Assembly: GCA_900542275.1 (NCBI GenBank)
Contig: UQMW01000028.1
Span: 1 to 27,043, forward strand
DNA: 27,043 nt
Direction of reading: 5' to 3'
DNA from: an uncultured Collinsella sp.
GTDB lineage: Bacteria; Actinomycetota; Coriobacteriia; Coriobacteriales; Coriobacteriaceae
Both the position numbers and the translations under genes were made by a program. A model generated the notes under the pieces. It searched no databases, was not told the DNA's origin, and saw only the letters and a program-made list of their open reading frames with translations. Shown piece by piece: positions 16,254 through 23,811 of this stretch (positions are counted from its first letter, which is position 1; each line of letters starts with the position of its first letter).

Positions 16254-16286
16254 TATCCAGCGCCTATCCAGCGCAAAGCGTATAAA
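16254..16286 (+). promoter_or_regulatory. Tandem 11-bp repeat and -10-like box upstream of hypC
   Basis: TATCCAGCGCC (16254-16264) is followed directly by TATCCAGCGCA (16265-16275), one helical turn apart. A TATAAA box (16281-16286) and the AGAGGA ribosome site of hypC come next. No good -35 hexamer is visible. The repeat could be an operator for an activator, allowing hypCDE expression apart from hypF. Confidence 0.4.
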
Positions 16287-16297
16287 AGAGGAACATT

Positions 16298-16558
16298 ATG
16301 TGCCTTGCCGTTCCCGGTAAAGTAGTCAAACGCGACGAAGACCTCAAGGCCACCGTCGACATGATGGGCATCGAGCGCCCTGTTTCGCTGAGACTCGTGC
16401 CGACGGCGCAGGTAGGCGACTATGTTCTTGTGCACGCCGGCTTTGGCATCCAGATTGTCGACGAGCAGGAAGCGCAGGAAACGCTCGAGCTCGTTAATAC
16501 CATGACCGAGTTAGTCGAAGAAGACCAGCTGGCCAGCAACCCGGCCGAGGCATACTAG
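16298..16558 (+). CDS. hypC: Hydrogenase maturation chaperone HypC
   Basis: An 86-aa HypC/HybG-family protein. It begins with the diagnostic MCLAVPGKV, whose C2 contacts HypD iron and the hydrogenase large-subunit precursor. The beta-barrel segment VGDYVLVHAGFGIQIVDEQEA follows, and then an acidic helical tail. It works with HypD as the scaffold on which the Fe(CN)2CO unit is built. AGAGGA precedes the ATG. Its stop codon TAG overlaps the hypD GTG by one base. Confidence 0.96.
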   Translation: MCLAVPGKVVKRDEDLKATVDMMGIERPVSLRLVPTAQVGDYVLVHAGFGIQIVDEQEAQETLELVNTMTELVEEDQLASNPAEAY

Positions 16559-17670
16559 TGGCGGCCGGACAGCCGGCTCGCTCCGGTATCGACTTTTCGG
16601 CATTTCGCGATTCCAAGCTGGCCCGCGAGCTCATCGAACGCATCCATGAACTCGTCGGCGACCGCACCATCAACCTTATGGAAGTCTGCGGCACGCACAC
16701 CGTGAGCATCGGCCGCTATGGCTTTCGCTCCATTATGCCGGCCGGGCTCAAGCTGCTGAGCGGACCGGGCTGCCCCGTCTGCGTTACCGCCAACCGCGAC
16801 ATCGACCACGCGATCGCGCTCGCCAACATAGACGGCGCCATCATCACCACCTTTGGCGACATGATGCGCGTGCCCGGATCGTCCACCTCGCTCGCTGCGC
16901 AAAAGGCGGCAGGGCGCGACATCCGCATCGTCTACTCCCCACTCGACGCGCTCGACATTGCCGAGCAAAACCCCGATCGTCCGGTCATTTTTATGGGCGT
17001 GGGCTTTGAGACCACAACGCCCACCATCGCCGCCGTCATCTTGGAGGCCGAGGCGCGCGGGCTTTTGAACTTTTCGGTCTATTGCGCCCACAAGACCACG
17101 CCGCCAGCATTGCGCGCCATCGCCAACGATCCCGAGACCGCCATCGACGGCTTCATCCTGCCGGGCCACGTCGCCACCATCACGGGCTTGGCGCCCTTTA
17201 GCTTTTTGGTCGACGAGTTCAATACCCCGGGCGTGGTCACGGGATTTGAACCGGTCGACATCTTGCAGGGTATCTGCATGCTGGTCCAGATGGTTGTCGA
17301 GGGCAGGCCCGCGATTGGCAACGCCTACCGCCGTGGCGTCAACGCAGGCGGCAACCCCGTGGCGCGCCAGCTGGTCGAGCAGGTGTTTGAGCCGTGCGAT
17401 ACCACATGGCGCGGGCTGGGGCCGATTGCCAACTCGGGCCTTTCCATCCGCCCCGAGTTCTCACGCTTTGATGCCCGCACTCGCTTTGACGTGCCCGTCG
17501 AGGCAACGGTCGAGCCGCGTGGGTGCCGCTGCGGCGACGTGCTGCGCGGGGCCATTACGCCGAGCGACTGCCCTCTGTTCGGCCGCACCTGCACGCCCGA
17601 GCACCCCGTCGGCCCGTGCATGGTGAGCTCCGAGGGAAGCTGCGCGGCGTACTACCGCTACCGTAACTAG
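16558..17670 (+). CDS. hypD: Hydrogenase maturation Fe-S protein HypD
   Basis: A 370-aa [4Fe-4S] protein that, with HypC, assembles the Fe(CN)2CO moiety of [NiFe] hydrogenase. Signatures: EVCGTHTVSIGRYG, LLSGPGCPVCVT (redox CxxC), TTFGDMMRVPGS, VGFETTTPTIA, CAHKTTPPAL and GFILPGHVATITG. A C-terminal cluster of cysteines (RGCRCGDVL, SDCPLFGRTCTPEHPVGPCMVSSEGSCAAY) provides the Fe-S ligands. The start is GTG at 16558, overlapping the hypC stop codon. The length is normal for the family. Confidence 0.96.
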   Translation: MAAGQPARSGIDFSAFRDSKLARELIERIHELVGDRTINLMEVCGTHTVSIGRYGFRSIMPAGLKLLSGPGCPVCVTANRDIDHAIALANIDGAIITTFGDMMRVPGSSTSLAAQKAAGRDIRIVYSPLDALDIAEQNPDRPVIFMGVGFETTTPTIAAVILEAEARGLLNFSVYCAHKTTPPALRAIANDPETAIDGFILPGHVATITGLAPFSFLVDEFNTPGVVTGFEPVDILQGICMLVQMVVEGRPAIGNAYRRGVNAGGNPVARQLVEQVFEPCDTTWRGLGPIANSGLSIRPEFSRFDARTRFDVPVEATVEPRGCRCGDVLRGAITPSDCPLFGRTCTPEHPVGPCMVSSEGSCAAYYRYRN

Positions 17671-17718
17671 CCCGGACGCACCCGCACACTAGCACCACCC
17701 ACGATTGGAGTTTTCGAT

Positions 17719-18753
17719 ATGTCCCGTACTGTCACCGATAGCACCGTCCTGTTGGGCCACGGCTCTGGCGGTCAGATGATGAAACGCATCATCGACGAGG
17801 TCTTTTTGGATGCCTTTGGGTCGCCCGAACTGCTCGAGGGCAACGATGCCGGCGTCGCCGCGCTGCCCGCGAGCGGGCGCATCGCCATGTCGACCGACAG
17901 CTTTGTAGTCTCGCCGCAGTTCTTCCCCGGTGGCAACATCGGCCGCCTTGCCGTGTGCGGAACCGTCAACGACGTCGCGACCTCGGGCGCCAACGTGCGC
18001 TACCTGTCGTGCGGATTTATCCTCGAAGAGGGCTATCCCATGGATAAGCTCCGCCAGATTGTGCAGACGATGGCCGAGACGGCGCGTGAGGCGGGCGTGT
18101 CCATAATCACGGGCGACACCAAGGTGGTCGAGCGCGGCGGGGCCGACGGCGTCTACATCAATACCGCCGGCGTGGGCGAGGTTCCCGCGGGCGTGGCGCT
18201 CAGCGGTGCCAACTGCCAACCCGGCGATGTCATTCTGGTATCGGGTACGCTGGGCGACCACGGCATCGCCATCATGAGCCAACGCGAGGGCCTGGCGTTT
18301 TCGAGCACGATCGAAAGCGATGCCGCGCCGCTCAACCACCTGATTGCCGACGTTTTGGCCGCAGCGCCCGGCACGCGTTGCTTTCGCGACCCCACGCGCG
18401 GTGGCCTGGCGTCCACGCTCAACGAGTTTGCCCAGGCCAGCGGTGTTGCCATGGAGGTCGACGAAGATGCCCTGCCCGTGCGTCCCGACGTGCAGGCCGC
18501 CTGCGAAATGCTCGGCTACGATGTGCTGCAGGTGGCAAACGAGGGCAAGATGGTTGCCGTCGTGCCGGCCGAGCAAGCCGATGCCGCGCTGAGCGCCATG
18601 CGCGCCGCCCGCTACGGCGAGAACGCCGCCATCATCGGCCGCGTGCTACCGCTTGCCGAGGGCGCCCGTCCCGCCGTGCGCGTACGCACCGGCTGGGGCT
18701 CGACCCGTATCCTCGACATGCTCGGGGGAGAACAGCTGCCGAGGATTTGCTAG
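17719..18753 (+). CDS. hypE: Hydrogenase maturation protein HypE
   Basis: A 344-aa AIR-synthase-like ATPase that dehydrates the carbamoyl group supplied by HypF to the thiocyanate that donates cyanide to the active-site iron. Features: LLGHGSGGQMMKRIIDEV near the N-terminus, the ATP-site segment DPTRGGLASTLNEFA, and the essential C-terminal motif PRIC, with the final Cys344 as the modified residue. It begins 48 bp after hypD. Its last 57 bp (18697-18753) are duplicated 7 kb downstream at 25784-25840. This copy keeps the cysteine, so it is the functional one. Confidence 0.97.
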   Translation: MSRTVTDSTVLLGHGSGGQMMKRIIDEVFLDAFGSPELLEGNDAGVAALPASGRIAMSTDSFVVSPQFFPGGNIGRLAVCGTVNDVATSGANVRYLSCGFILEEGYPMDKLRQIVQTMAETAREAGVSIITGDTKVVERGGADGVYINTAGVGEVPAGVALSGANCQPGDVILVSGTLGDHGIAIMSQREGLAFSSTIESDAAPLNHLIADVLAAAPGTRCFRDPTRGGLASTLNEFAQASGVAMEVDEDALPVRPDVQAACEMLGYDVLQVANEGKMVAVVPAEQADAALSAMRAARYGENAAIIGRVLPLAEGARPAVRVRTGWGSTRILDMLGGEQLPRIC

Positions 18754-18928
18754 CGGGCGAGCGCCGGCCGGCGCGGCTTCGCTCCGCCACCAGGCCGTCG
18801 TCCCGCCCTGCCCGATCCGCTGCCACCCCAAGATTGAGCGAGCCAAATGTTCACCCTGGAAATGAGCGGGGCACACGTGCGGCAGAGAGCATGTAAATCG
18901 ACGAATGCATTTCCCCCAAATATCAAAT

Positions 18929-18973
18929 AGCCCCGCGACCGGGCTGAAATCGGTCGCGGGGCTTTGCATTTTC
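18929..18973. terminator. Bidirectional terminator between hypE and the PTS locus
   Basis: AGCCCCGCGACC (18929-18940) and GGTCGCGGGGCT (18952-18963) form a perfect 12-bp stem with an 11-nt loop and a T-rich tail (TTGCATTTTC). The opposite strand also ends in a T-rich run (ATTTGATATTT). It lies between convergent genes and can serve both. The rest of 18754-18988 holds nothing recognisable. Confidence 0.85.
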
Positions 18974-18988
18974 AAGCTTTGCTGTTGT

Positions 18989-19429
18989 CTACGCTCTGAA
19001 CTTTGGATACGTCAGCAGCATGAGCGCGACGCTCACGCCCAGCTGCATGAGAATCTGGCGCACGTCGCCGGCACCTCCTAACGCCGCGGCGCGAACCAGA
19101 TTGGCGACGCCGAGTGGCATGCCGCCGCCAAACCAGAGCGAAAGACCTAGCAGCACCTTGTCACCCATATCAGGCTCAAAGGGCACCGAGGCCACCACCG
19201 CCCGATACGCTCGCACCTCAAGGAAGATCAACGCCACGATGAGCAGCAAGGTAACGAGCATCGACGCGATCGATGCAGAGGACGCCGCAGAGCCCGTAAG
19301 CTCGCCCACAGTCGCATCCATAAGTAGAACGCCCACCGCATAAATCAGTGACATGACCCCCAGGGTCGTAAGCGCCGAACGCGCCCCAACGCGCCCCGCG
19401 CCCCTAGCGACAACGTTTCTTGCCGTCAT
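18989..19429 (-). CDS. Small integral membrane protein of unknown function
   Basis: A 146-aa protein with about four hydrophobic segments: TLGVMSLIYAVGVLLM, SMLVTLLLIVALIFLEV, VLLGLSLWFGGGMPLGVANL and LMQLGVSVALMLLTYP. It has a basic N-terminus (MTARNVVARGAGRVGARS). No family is recognised. The ATG at 19429 has GGAGG five bases upstream; the longer frame runs back across the hairpin that follows the HPr gene and is not likely. It is the last gene of the PTS strand, separated from HPr by that hairpin, so it may be expressed at a lower level. Any role in sugar uptake is unknown. Confidence 0.75.
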   Translation of the reverse strand: MTARNVVARGAGRVGARSALTTLGVMSLIYAVGVLLMDATVGELTGSAASSASIASMLVTLLLIVALIFLEVRAYRAVVASVPFEPDMGDKVLLGLSLWFGGGMPLGVANLVRAAALGGAGDVRQILMQLGVSVALMLLTYPKFRA

Positions 19430-19450
19430 CGTTAACCTCCCTAAGCAAAG

Positions 19451-19476
19451 GGCCCGCCGGCGCGCACCGGCGGGCC
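19451..19476 (-). terminator. GC-rich hairpin after the HPr gene
   Basis: GGCCCGCCGG (19451-19460) and CCGGCGGGCC (19467-19476) form a perfect 10-bp stem with a 6-nt loop. On the minus strand the tail is CTTTGCTTAG, which is poor in U, so it is probably a partial terminator between HPr and the membrane-protein gene. Confidence 0.55.
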
Positions 19477-19538
19477 AATCTTTCTGGAGCCAGCCCACCT
19501 TGGGTGGCCCAAAGCGCATCGGCGCGGCTTTTGCCCGC

Positions 19539-19805
19539 CTACTCCCCGCAGCCACTCTCGACAAGCGCCACGAGGGCATCGACGGCGGCCGCCTCGTCGG
19601 CGCCGTCGGCCGCAATCACAATCTCGCAACCGCAGATCATCCCCAGGCTCATGACCATCAAGATAGACTTGGCGTCCTTGGCGTCTCCGCCCACCTTGCC
19701 AACGGTGATCGAGCTCTCGTACTTGCTTGCCTCCTGCACAAACAGCGACGCAGGACGCGCGTGGATACCGCTCGGATTCTTGACGACCGTCGTCTTGGAA
19801 ACCAT
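19539..19805 (-). CDS. ptsH: Phosphocarrier protein HPr
   Basis: An 88-aa HPr, which passes phosphate from enzyme I to the EIIA domains. Its His15 is in NPSGIHARPAS. The regulatory serine site is in AKSILMVMSLGM, here Ser47, one residue later than the usual Ser46. It lies 9 bp after the phospho-beta-glucosidase gene and is the fifth gene of the PTS operon. No enzyme I gene is present, so this is either the cell's general HPr located in a sugar operon or a dedicated paralogue; the window cannot decide. Confidence 0.93.
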   Translation of the reverse strand: MVSKTTVVKNPSGIHARPASLFVQEASKYESSITVGKVGGDAKDAKSILMVMSLGMICGCEIVIAADGADEAAAVDALVALVESGCGE

Positions 19806-19814
19806 CTCTGCTCC

Positions 19815-21353
19815 TTACTCCACCACGATGTTGTCGGTTGCGGTATCGGCACCATTGCTAGCGATAAGTTTCTTATAGTAGAAGAAGCTCTTCTTCTTAC
19901 CGCGTTTGCCGGTGCCGTTGCCGTGGTCGTCCTGGTCGACCGAGATCTGGCCGTAGCGCTTGGTCATCTCGGAGGTGCCGGAGCTGATCAGGTCGATAGG
20001 GCCCCACCAGGCGTAACCAAAGACGTCGACACCGTCGAGAATCGCCTGGTGCATCTGCTCGACGTGCTCCTTCATATACTCGATGTGCGCGTCGTCGTCG
20101 CAGAAGCCGTTCTCATCGCGGTTCTCGGTCATGCCGTTACCATTCTCGGCGATGAAGATCGGTAGGTGGTAGCGATCGTAGATGTGGTTGAGCGTGATGC
20201 GGAATCCCACGGGATCGATCGGCCAGCCCCACTCGGTCATCTCGAGGTATTGGTTCTTGATCTCGGTAACCAGCTTGCCGCTCGGCTCGGGGGAAATTTT
20301 GCCCTTGTAGCGCATGATGTAGGTCATGTAGTAGCTGATGGAGATGTAGTCAACCACGCCGGCCTTGAGGGTTTCGAGGTCGCCGTCCTCCATCTTGATA
20401 TCGACGCCGTAGTCGCGTAAGAAACGCTTCACGTAGTAGGGGTACTCGCCCTTGGCCTGGATATCGGTGAAGAACCAGTTGAAGTGGTCCTCAAAAAGCA
20501 CCTGGAGCTGATCCTCGGGCTTGGAGGTCTCAGCGTAGTTCTCAAGACGGCAGAGCATGTTGCCGATGTGAGCCTCGGGGTCAATCTCGCGCAGTTTGAT
20601 AACCGCCTTGGCGGAAGCCACGAGCTGGTTGTGAGCGACCTGGAACTTCTCGGGCCAACGGCCGGCATAGGGGTTGGAGCCGTCTTCTTTCTCGTCCCAA
20701 ATCACGCCGCAGCAGGTGCAGGGGTTGGCGTAGACGTGGTTGATTTCGTTGAAGGTCATCCAATACTTGACCTTGCCCTTGTAGCGGCGGAAAAGCGTCT
20801 CAGCATAGTGCTCAAAGGCGTCGACCACGTGACGGCTCGCAAAGCCGTTGTACTCCTCGGCCAGGTGAAGCGGCATATCAAAGTGGTTGAGGGTGACCAT
20901 GGGCTCGATCCCGTGCTTATGGCACTCGTCAAAGACTTTATCGTAGAAGGCCAGACCCTCCTCGTTGGGCAGGGCGTCGTCGCCGTTGGGGAAGATACGG
21001 CTCCAGGAAATGCTCATGCGAAAGACGCCGAAGCCCATCTCGCCCAAAAGCGCAATGTCCTCCTTGTAGGTGTGGTAGAAGTCGATGCCGCGTCGTTTGG
21101 GAAAATCATAGGCCATCTCGTCTGCCTTGCGAGCTGCGAGTGACTGTCGCGTAACGGAGTTGAGCGGGCCGCCCTCGACGATGCCCTCGCGGGGGCAGGT
21201 CTCGCGGTCGAGCAGAATCACATAGTCGGAGACCGCAGGGCCGCGACCGCCCTCGTCCCATGCGCCCTCGATCTGGTTGGCAGCGGTAGCGCCGCCCCAT
21301 AGAAAACCCTCGGGAAAAGTCTCACCAAAGTCATAGGTAGAAAGGTCGATCAT
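19815..21353 (-). CDS. bglA: 6-phospho-beta-glucosidase, glycoside hydrolase family 1
   Basis: A 512-aa cytoplasmic GH1 enzyme that hydrolyses phosphorylated beta-glucosides delivered by the PTS. N-terminal FPEGFLWGGATAANQIEGAWDEGG is the family signature. The acid/base is E203 in TFNEIN, and the nucleophile is E403 in IFIAENGNG. The phosphate-binding set S458, K465 and Y467 in SSGTSEMTKRYG marks a phospho-glycosidase rather than a plain beta-glucosidase. It is slightly longer than the usual roughly 470 aa because of insertions near residues 45-90 and a Lys/Gly-rich C-terminal stretch. It follows IIA in the operon by 72 bp. Confidence 0.95.
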   Translation of the reverse strand: MIDLSTYDFGETFPEGFLWGGATAANQIEGAWDEGGRGPAVSDYVILLDRETCPREGIVEGGPLNSVTRQSLAARKADEMAYDFPKRRGIDFYHTYKEDIALLGEMGFGVFRMSISWSRIFPNGDDALPNEEGLAFYDKVFDECHKHGIEPMVTLNHFDMPLHLAEEYNGFASRHVVDAFEHYAETLFRRYKGKVKYWMTFNEINHVYANPCTCCGVIWDEKEDGSNPYAGRWPEKFQVAHNQLVASAKAVIKLREIDPEAHIGNMLCRLENYAETSKPEDQLQVLFEDHFNWFFTDIQAKGEYPYYVKRFLRDYGVDIKMEDGDLETLKAGVVDYISISYYMTYIMRYKGKISPEPSGKLVTEIKNQYLEMTEWGWPIDPVGFRITLNHIYDRYHLPIFIAENGNGMTENRDENGFCDDDAHIEYMKEHVEQMHQAILDGVDVFGYAWWGPIDLISSGTSEMTKRYGQISVDQDDHGNGTGKRGKKKSFFYYKKLIASNGADTATDNIVVE

Positions 21354-21425
21354 GGTATGTCCTCATCTCTCTTGGTTGGGTTGGGGATGCGAGCCGCAGG
21401 GCGCGACCCGCAATCGGGAGACGCG

Positions 21426-21752
21426 TTAGCGGGCGGTCAGCGCGCGCACTACGGGCATCATCTTCTTGGCCATGTGCAGCTCGGCGCTGATGGTCATAAG
21501 CGTATCCTGGGCGTGCACGAACAGCAGGGAGTACTCGACCTCCTCGCCGCCCGCCTGGCGCTGGATCATCTCGGTCTGCGCTTTGTGCGCCTCAAGGATC
21601 TTGGCATCAGCCTCGGCAAGATGCGCGTCTGCCGCATCGAAATCGAACTCCGCCAGGGCATCCATCGCCTTGTCGATGCAGGCGCGGCCGTCGCCAGCGT
21701 TGATGATGACGTTCATCGCGACCGCAGGAACGTTGATTGTCTCATCAGCCAT
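21426..21752 (-). CDS. celC: PTS lactose/cellobiose-family EIIA component
   Basis: A 108-aa helical EIIA of the Lac/Chb type (CelC/ChbA/LicA), which accepts phosphate from HPr and passes it to EIIB. The active histidine is H80 in LLFVHAQDTLMT. The trimer-core helix ELHMAKKMMPVVRAL ends the protein. Two consecutive ATGs occur. The second (21752) lies five bases from AGGAGG and the first (21755) only two, so the second was chosen. It lies 96 bp after IIC, with a hairpin in the gap. Confidence 0.93.
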   Translation of the reverse strand: MADETINVPAVAMNVIINAGDGRACIDKAMDALAEFDFDAADAHLAEADAKILEAHKAQTEMIQRQAGGEEVEYSLLFVHAQDTLMTISAELHMAKKMMPVVRALTAR

Positions 21753-21771
21753 CATGGCCTCCTATTCTTGG

Positions 21772-21797
21772 GTACCGGCCGCCTCCACGGCCGGTAC
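21772..21797 (-). promoter_or_regulatory. Intercistronic hairpin between PTS IIC and IIA genes
   Basis: GTACCGGCCG (21772-21781) and CGGCCGGTAC (21788-21797) form a perfect 10-bp stem with a 6-nt loop. There is no U-tract, so it more likely stabilises or processes the mRNA and sets the IIA/IIC ratio than terminates. Confidence 0.5.
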
Positions 21798-21848
21798 TGA
21801 AACATCTGGTAGCAACTAGGCGACGAACTCTGAGTCGCCCGTAGAGGT

Positions 21849-23168
21849 TTACTCGACAGCAGCTGCGGCAGCGGCCTTGGCGGCTTCCTTGGCAGCCTTC
21901 TTGGCCGCTTTCTTTGCAGCCTTCTCGGCAGCCTGCTCTTCCTCGATCTTGCACTGGTAGTTATCGGCAGCCTTAAAGAACGGGAACCACAGAATCGCGG
22001 CGATCAGCAGGTTGACGCAGACAAGTGCGATATTGCGCACGTCTCCGCCCGACATAAAGAACGCCGAGACCGCATTGGGCAGGAAGTTCATATCGAAATT
22101 CTCGACGTGCAGGCTCGCCCAGCCCATGCTCATCCAGAGGTAGGCGTTGGCAGACAGCAGGATAGACTGCAGCACCATGGGGATGAACATAAAGGGGTTG
22201 GCGACGATCGTGGAGAAGACCAGCGGCTCGTTAATGTTGAACAGCGACGGAATAATCGTTGCACGGCCGAGCGTCTTGTTCTTCTTGGACTTGGCAAAGA
22301 GCATGTAGAAGGCCAACGGAAGCGTTGCGCCCTCGCCGCCGATCATGATGTAGCGAGTAATGCCGTACGCGTTAATGTTAGTGGGAGCGAGGCCTGCGGC
22401 ATAGGCGGCCATGTTCTCGGCAAGAGCAGACTTTTGGATGGACTGCTGGATCGGCGAGAACACCCAGCCGGAGATGCCAAAGAAGTAGAAGGTGTCCATG
22501 ACAAGCGGGATGGCGATGGTGCCGGGCAGCGTCTGGGCAAAGCCGGTAACGGGCGAAAGGATGATCGCGACCGCGCTAAAAACGTCGACCTGGAGCATGT
22601 TGGTAAAGAGCCAAGCCACAAAAAGCGACAGCAGCACCGCAATGATGTTATCGAACCAGTTCTTGACGAAGTCGGGCACGAGGCTGTCGTCGGAAAAGAA
22701 CGTCATGCGCGCCATGCGCTTGTAGATAAAGCCAACGACAAATCCCACGACCATCGCGGTGAACATGCCACCCGCGCCAAACTTGGCCATCTGGAAGACA
22801 TAGCCCTGATCGGTGATGGTGGGGTTCATGCACAGCATAAAAGCGCCTATACCGGTAAAACCGGCAATCATGCTGCGGTCTTTGCGATCTTCCTTGACCG
22901 CAACGTTATGCGGGATGATAAACGCCATGAACATGCCCACGAGGCCAAACGAGAACGTAGTGAGCGGCGACAGGTCGGGCAGGGCCGGGACAAAGCGACG
23001 GATAATGTTCCACAGGCTCGGGATGGCCGAGACCATGGAGAAGGGGACGATGTAGAGAACTGCGTCGGAGATAACGCCAAACCAGTAGGTTGAGGTAAGC
23101 TTGTTCATCACGGGGACGACATGCTCGGTGATCCACGCCTGGATCGCTTCCATGAACTTTTGCAGCAT
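21849..23168 (-). CDS. celB: PTS cellobiose/beta-glucoside-family EIIC permease
   Basis: A 439-aa membrane permease of the Lac/Chb family that moves and phosphorylates the sugar with EIIB. It has about ten hydrophobic segments. The substrate-site region contains IPSLFNINEPLVFSTIVANP, and GGEGATLPLAF precedes it, as in ChbC/CelB. The C-terminus is unusual: a cytoplasmic tail of about 30 residues made almost only of Lys, Ala and Glu (EEEQAAEKAAKKAAKKAAK and onward), absent from typical family members. It lies 11 bp after the IIB gene and is the second gene of the operon. Confidence 0.95.
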   Translation of the reverse strand: MLQKFMEAIQAWITEHVVPVMNKLTSTYWFGVISDAVLYIVPFSMVSAIPSLWNIIRRFVPALPDLSPLTTFSFGLVGMFMAFIIPHNVAVKEDRKDRSMIAGFTGIGAFMLCMNPTITDQGYVFQMAKFGAGGMFTAMVVGFVVGFIYKRMARMTFFSDDSLVPDFVKNWFDNIIAVLLSLFVAWLFTNMLQVDVFSAVAIILSPVTGFAQTLPGTIAIPLVMDTFYFFGISGWVFSPIQQSIQKSALAENMAAYAAGLAPTNINAYGITRYIMIGGEGATLPLAFYMLFAKSKKNKTLGRATIIPSLFNINEPLVFSTIVANPFMFIPMVLQSILLSANAYLWMSMGWASLHVENFDMNFLPNAVSAFFMSGGDVRNIALVCVNLLIAAILWFPFFKAADNYQCKIEEEQAAEKAAKKAAKKAAKEAAKAAAAAAVE

Positions 23169-23179
23169 GTTGTCCCCTC

Positions 23180-23509
23180 CTAGTCTTCGTCAAGCAGGTC
23201 GTAGGCATCCTCGAGGATGCTCTCGCCGTCGAGCGCCGCGTAATAGTCGGGGTCGATGGCCATGACCTTCACGCCGTGAGATGCCACTTGAGACTGGATC
23301 TCGGGCACCTCGGAGGCGAAGTGCGGACCGAGCAGGAGGACGTCGATCTTGTCGGCGTAGTCCATAATCTCAGACTTACTGACTGCCTTGATGGTGCAGT
23401 CAAGACCCTTGGACTTTGCGACCTTGCGCATGCCTGCCGCCATAAAGCCGGTCGAGGCACCGATGCCGCAAGCGAGGAGAATGCGAACGGTGCCGTTCTC
23501 ATCTGCCAT
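23180..23509 (-). CDS. celA: PTS cellobiose/beta-glucoside-family EIIB component
   Basis: A 109-aa EIIB of the Lac/Chb family. The phosphorylated cysteine is C14 in ILLACGIGASTGFMA, and LLLGPHFASEVPEIQ and the acidic C-terminus follow the CelA/LicB pattern. The ATG at 23509 has AGGAG five bases upstream. The long frame extending further upstream covers the divergent control region and is not coding. It is the first gene of the minus-strand PTS operon, divergent from the PRD regulator. Confidence 0.93.
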   Translation of the reverse strand: MADENGTVRILLACGIGASTGFMAAGMRKVAKSKGLDCTIKAVSKSEIMDYADKIDVLLLGPHFASEVPEIQSQVASHGVKVMAIDPDYYAALDGESILEDAYDLLDED

Positions 23510-23667
23510 GGGGTACTCCTTTCCCAATAAGCGGGCTCGAGGCAGCTCCGATGCCGCTGCGATCCCCGCTGTGTTCTTGGGCGCCCGTGTCGACCCGGCC
23601 GCCCTTGACCGTGACTGCACTATACGCGGCGGAGGGCTCTTGCCGCCAACCGACTTTTTGCCGCATA

Positions 23668-23740
23668 GCGGCAAGGCGGCAGATTTTCCGCCCGCGCGGC
23701 AAGCCGGGCGATTTTCCGCTTGGGCGGCAAATTGGAAAAG
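23668..23740. promoter_or_regulatory. 28-bp tandem repeats in the divergent PTS control region
   Basis: GCGGCAAG-CGG--GATTTTCCGC units start at 23668 and 23696, and a partial third starts at 23724 (GCGGCAAATTGGAAAAG), a period of exactly 28 bp. They lie between the divergent IIB and PRD-regulator genes and are plausible binding sites for the regulator. A TATAGT box on the minus strand (about 23620) is a weak -10 candidate for the PTS operon. Confidence 0.5.
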
Positions 23741-23811
23741 ACACCCTTTCTTAACCTGAGATACCATGGGGCGGTACACCCTGTCTGCCGTTCATCTCTT
23801 GGAGGAAAGCC

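Noticed and set aside
22107..23093. 328-aa open frame on the plus strand inside the EIIC gene
   Set aside because: Very charged, repetitive His/Asp/Arg composition with no membrane segments or motifs; the opposite strand is a clear permease.
23656..23740. Repeats at 23668-23740 as a CRISPR array
   Set aside because: Units abut with a 28-bp period and there are no distinct spacers; a promoter-region tandem repeat explains them better.
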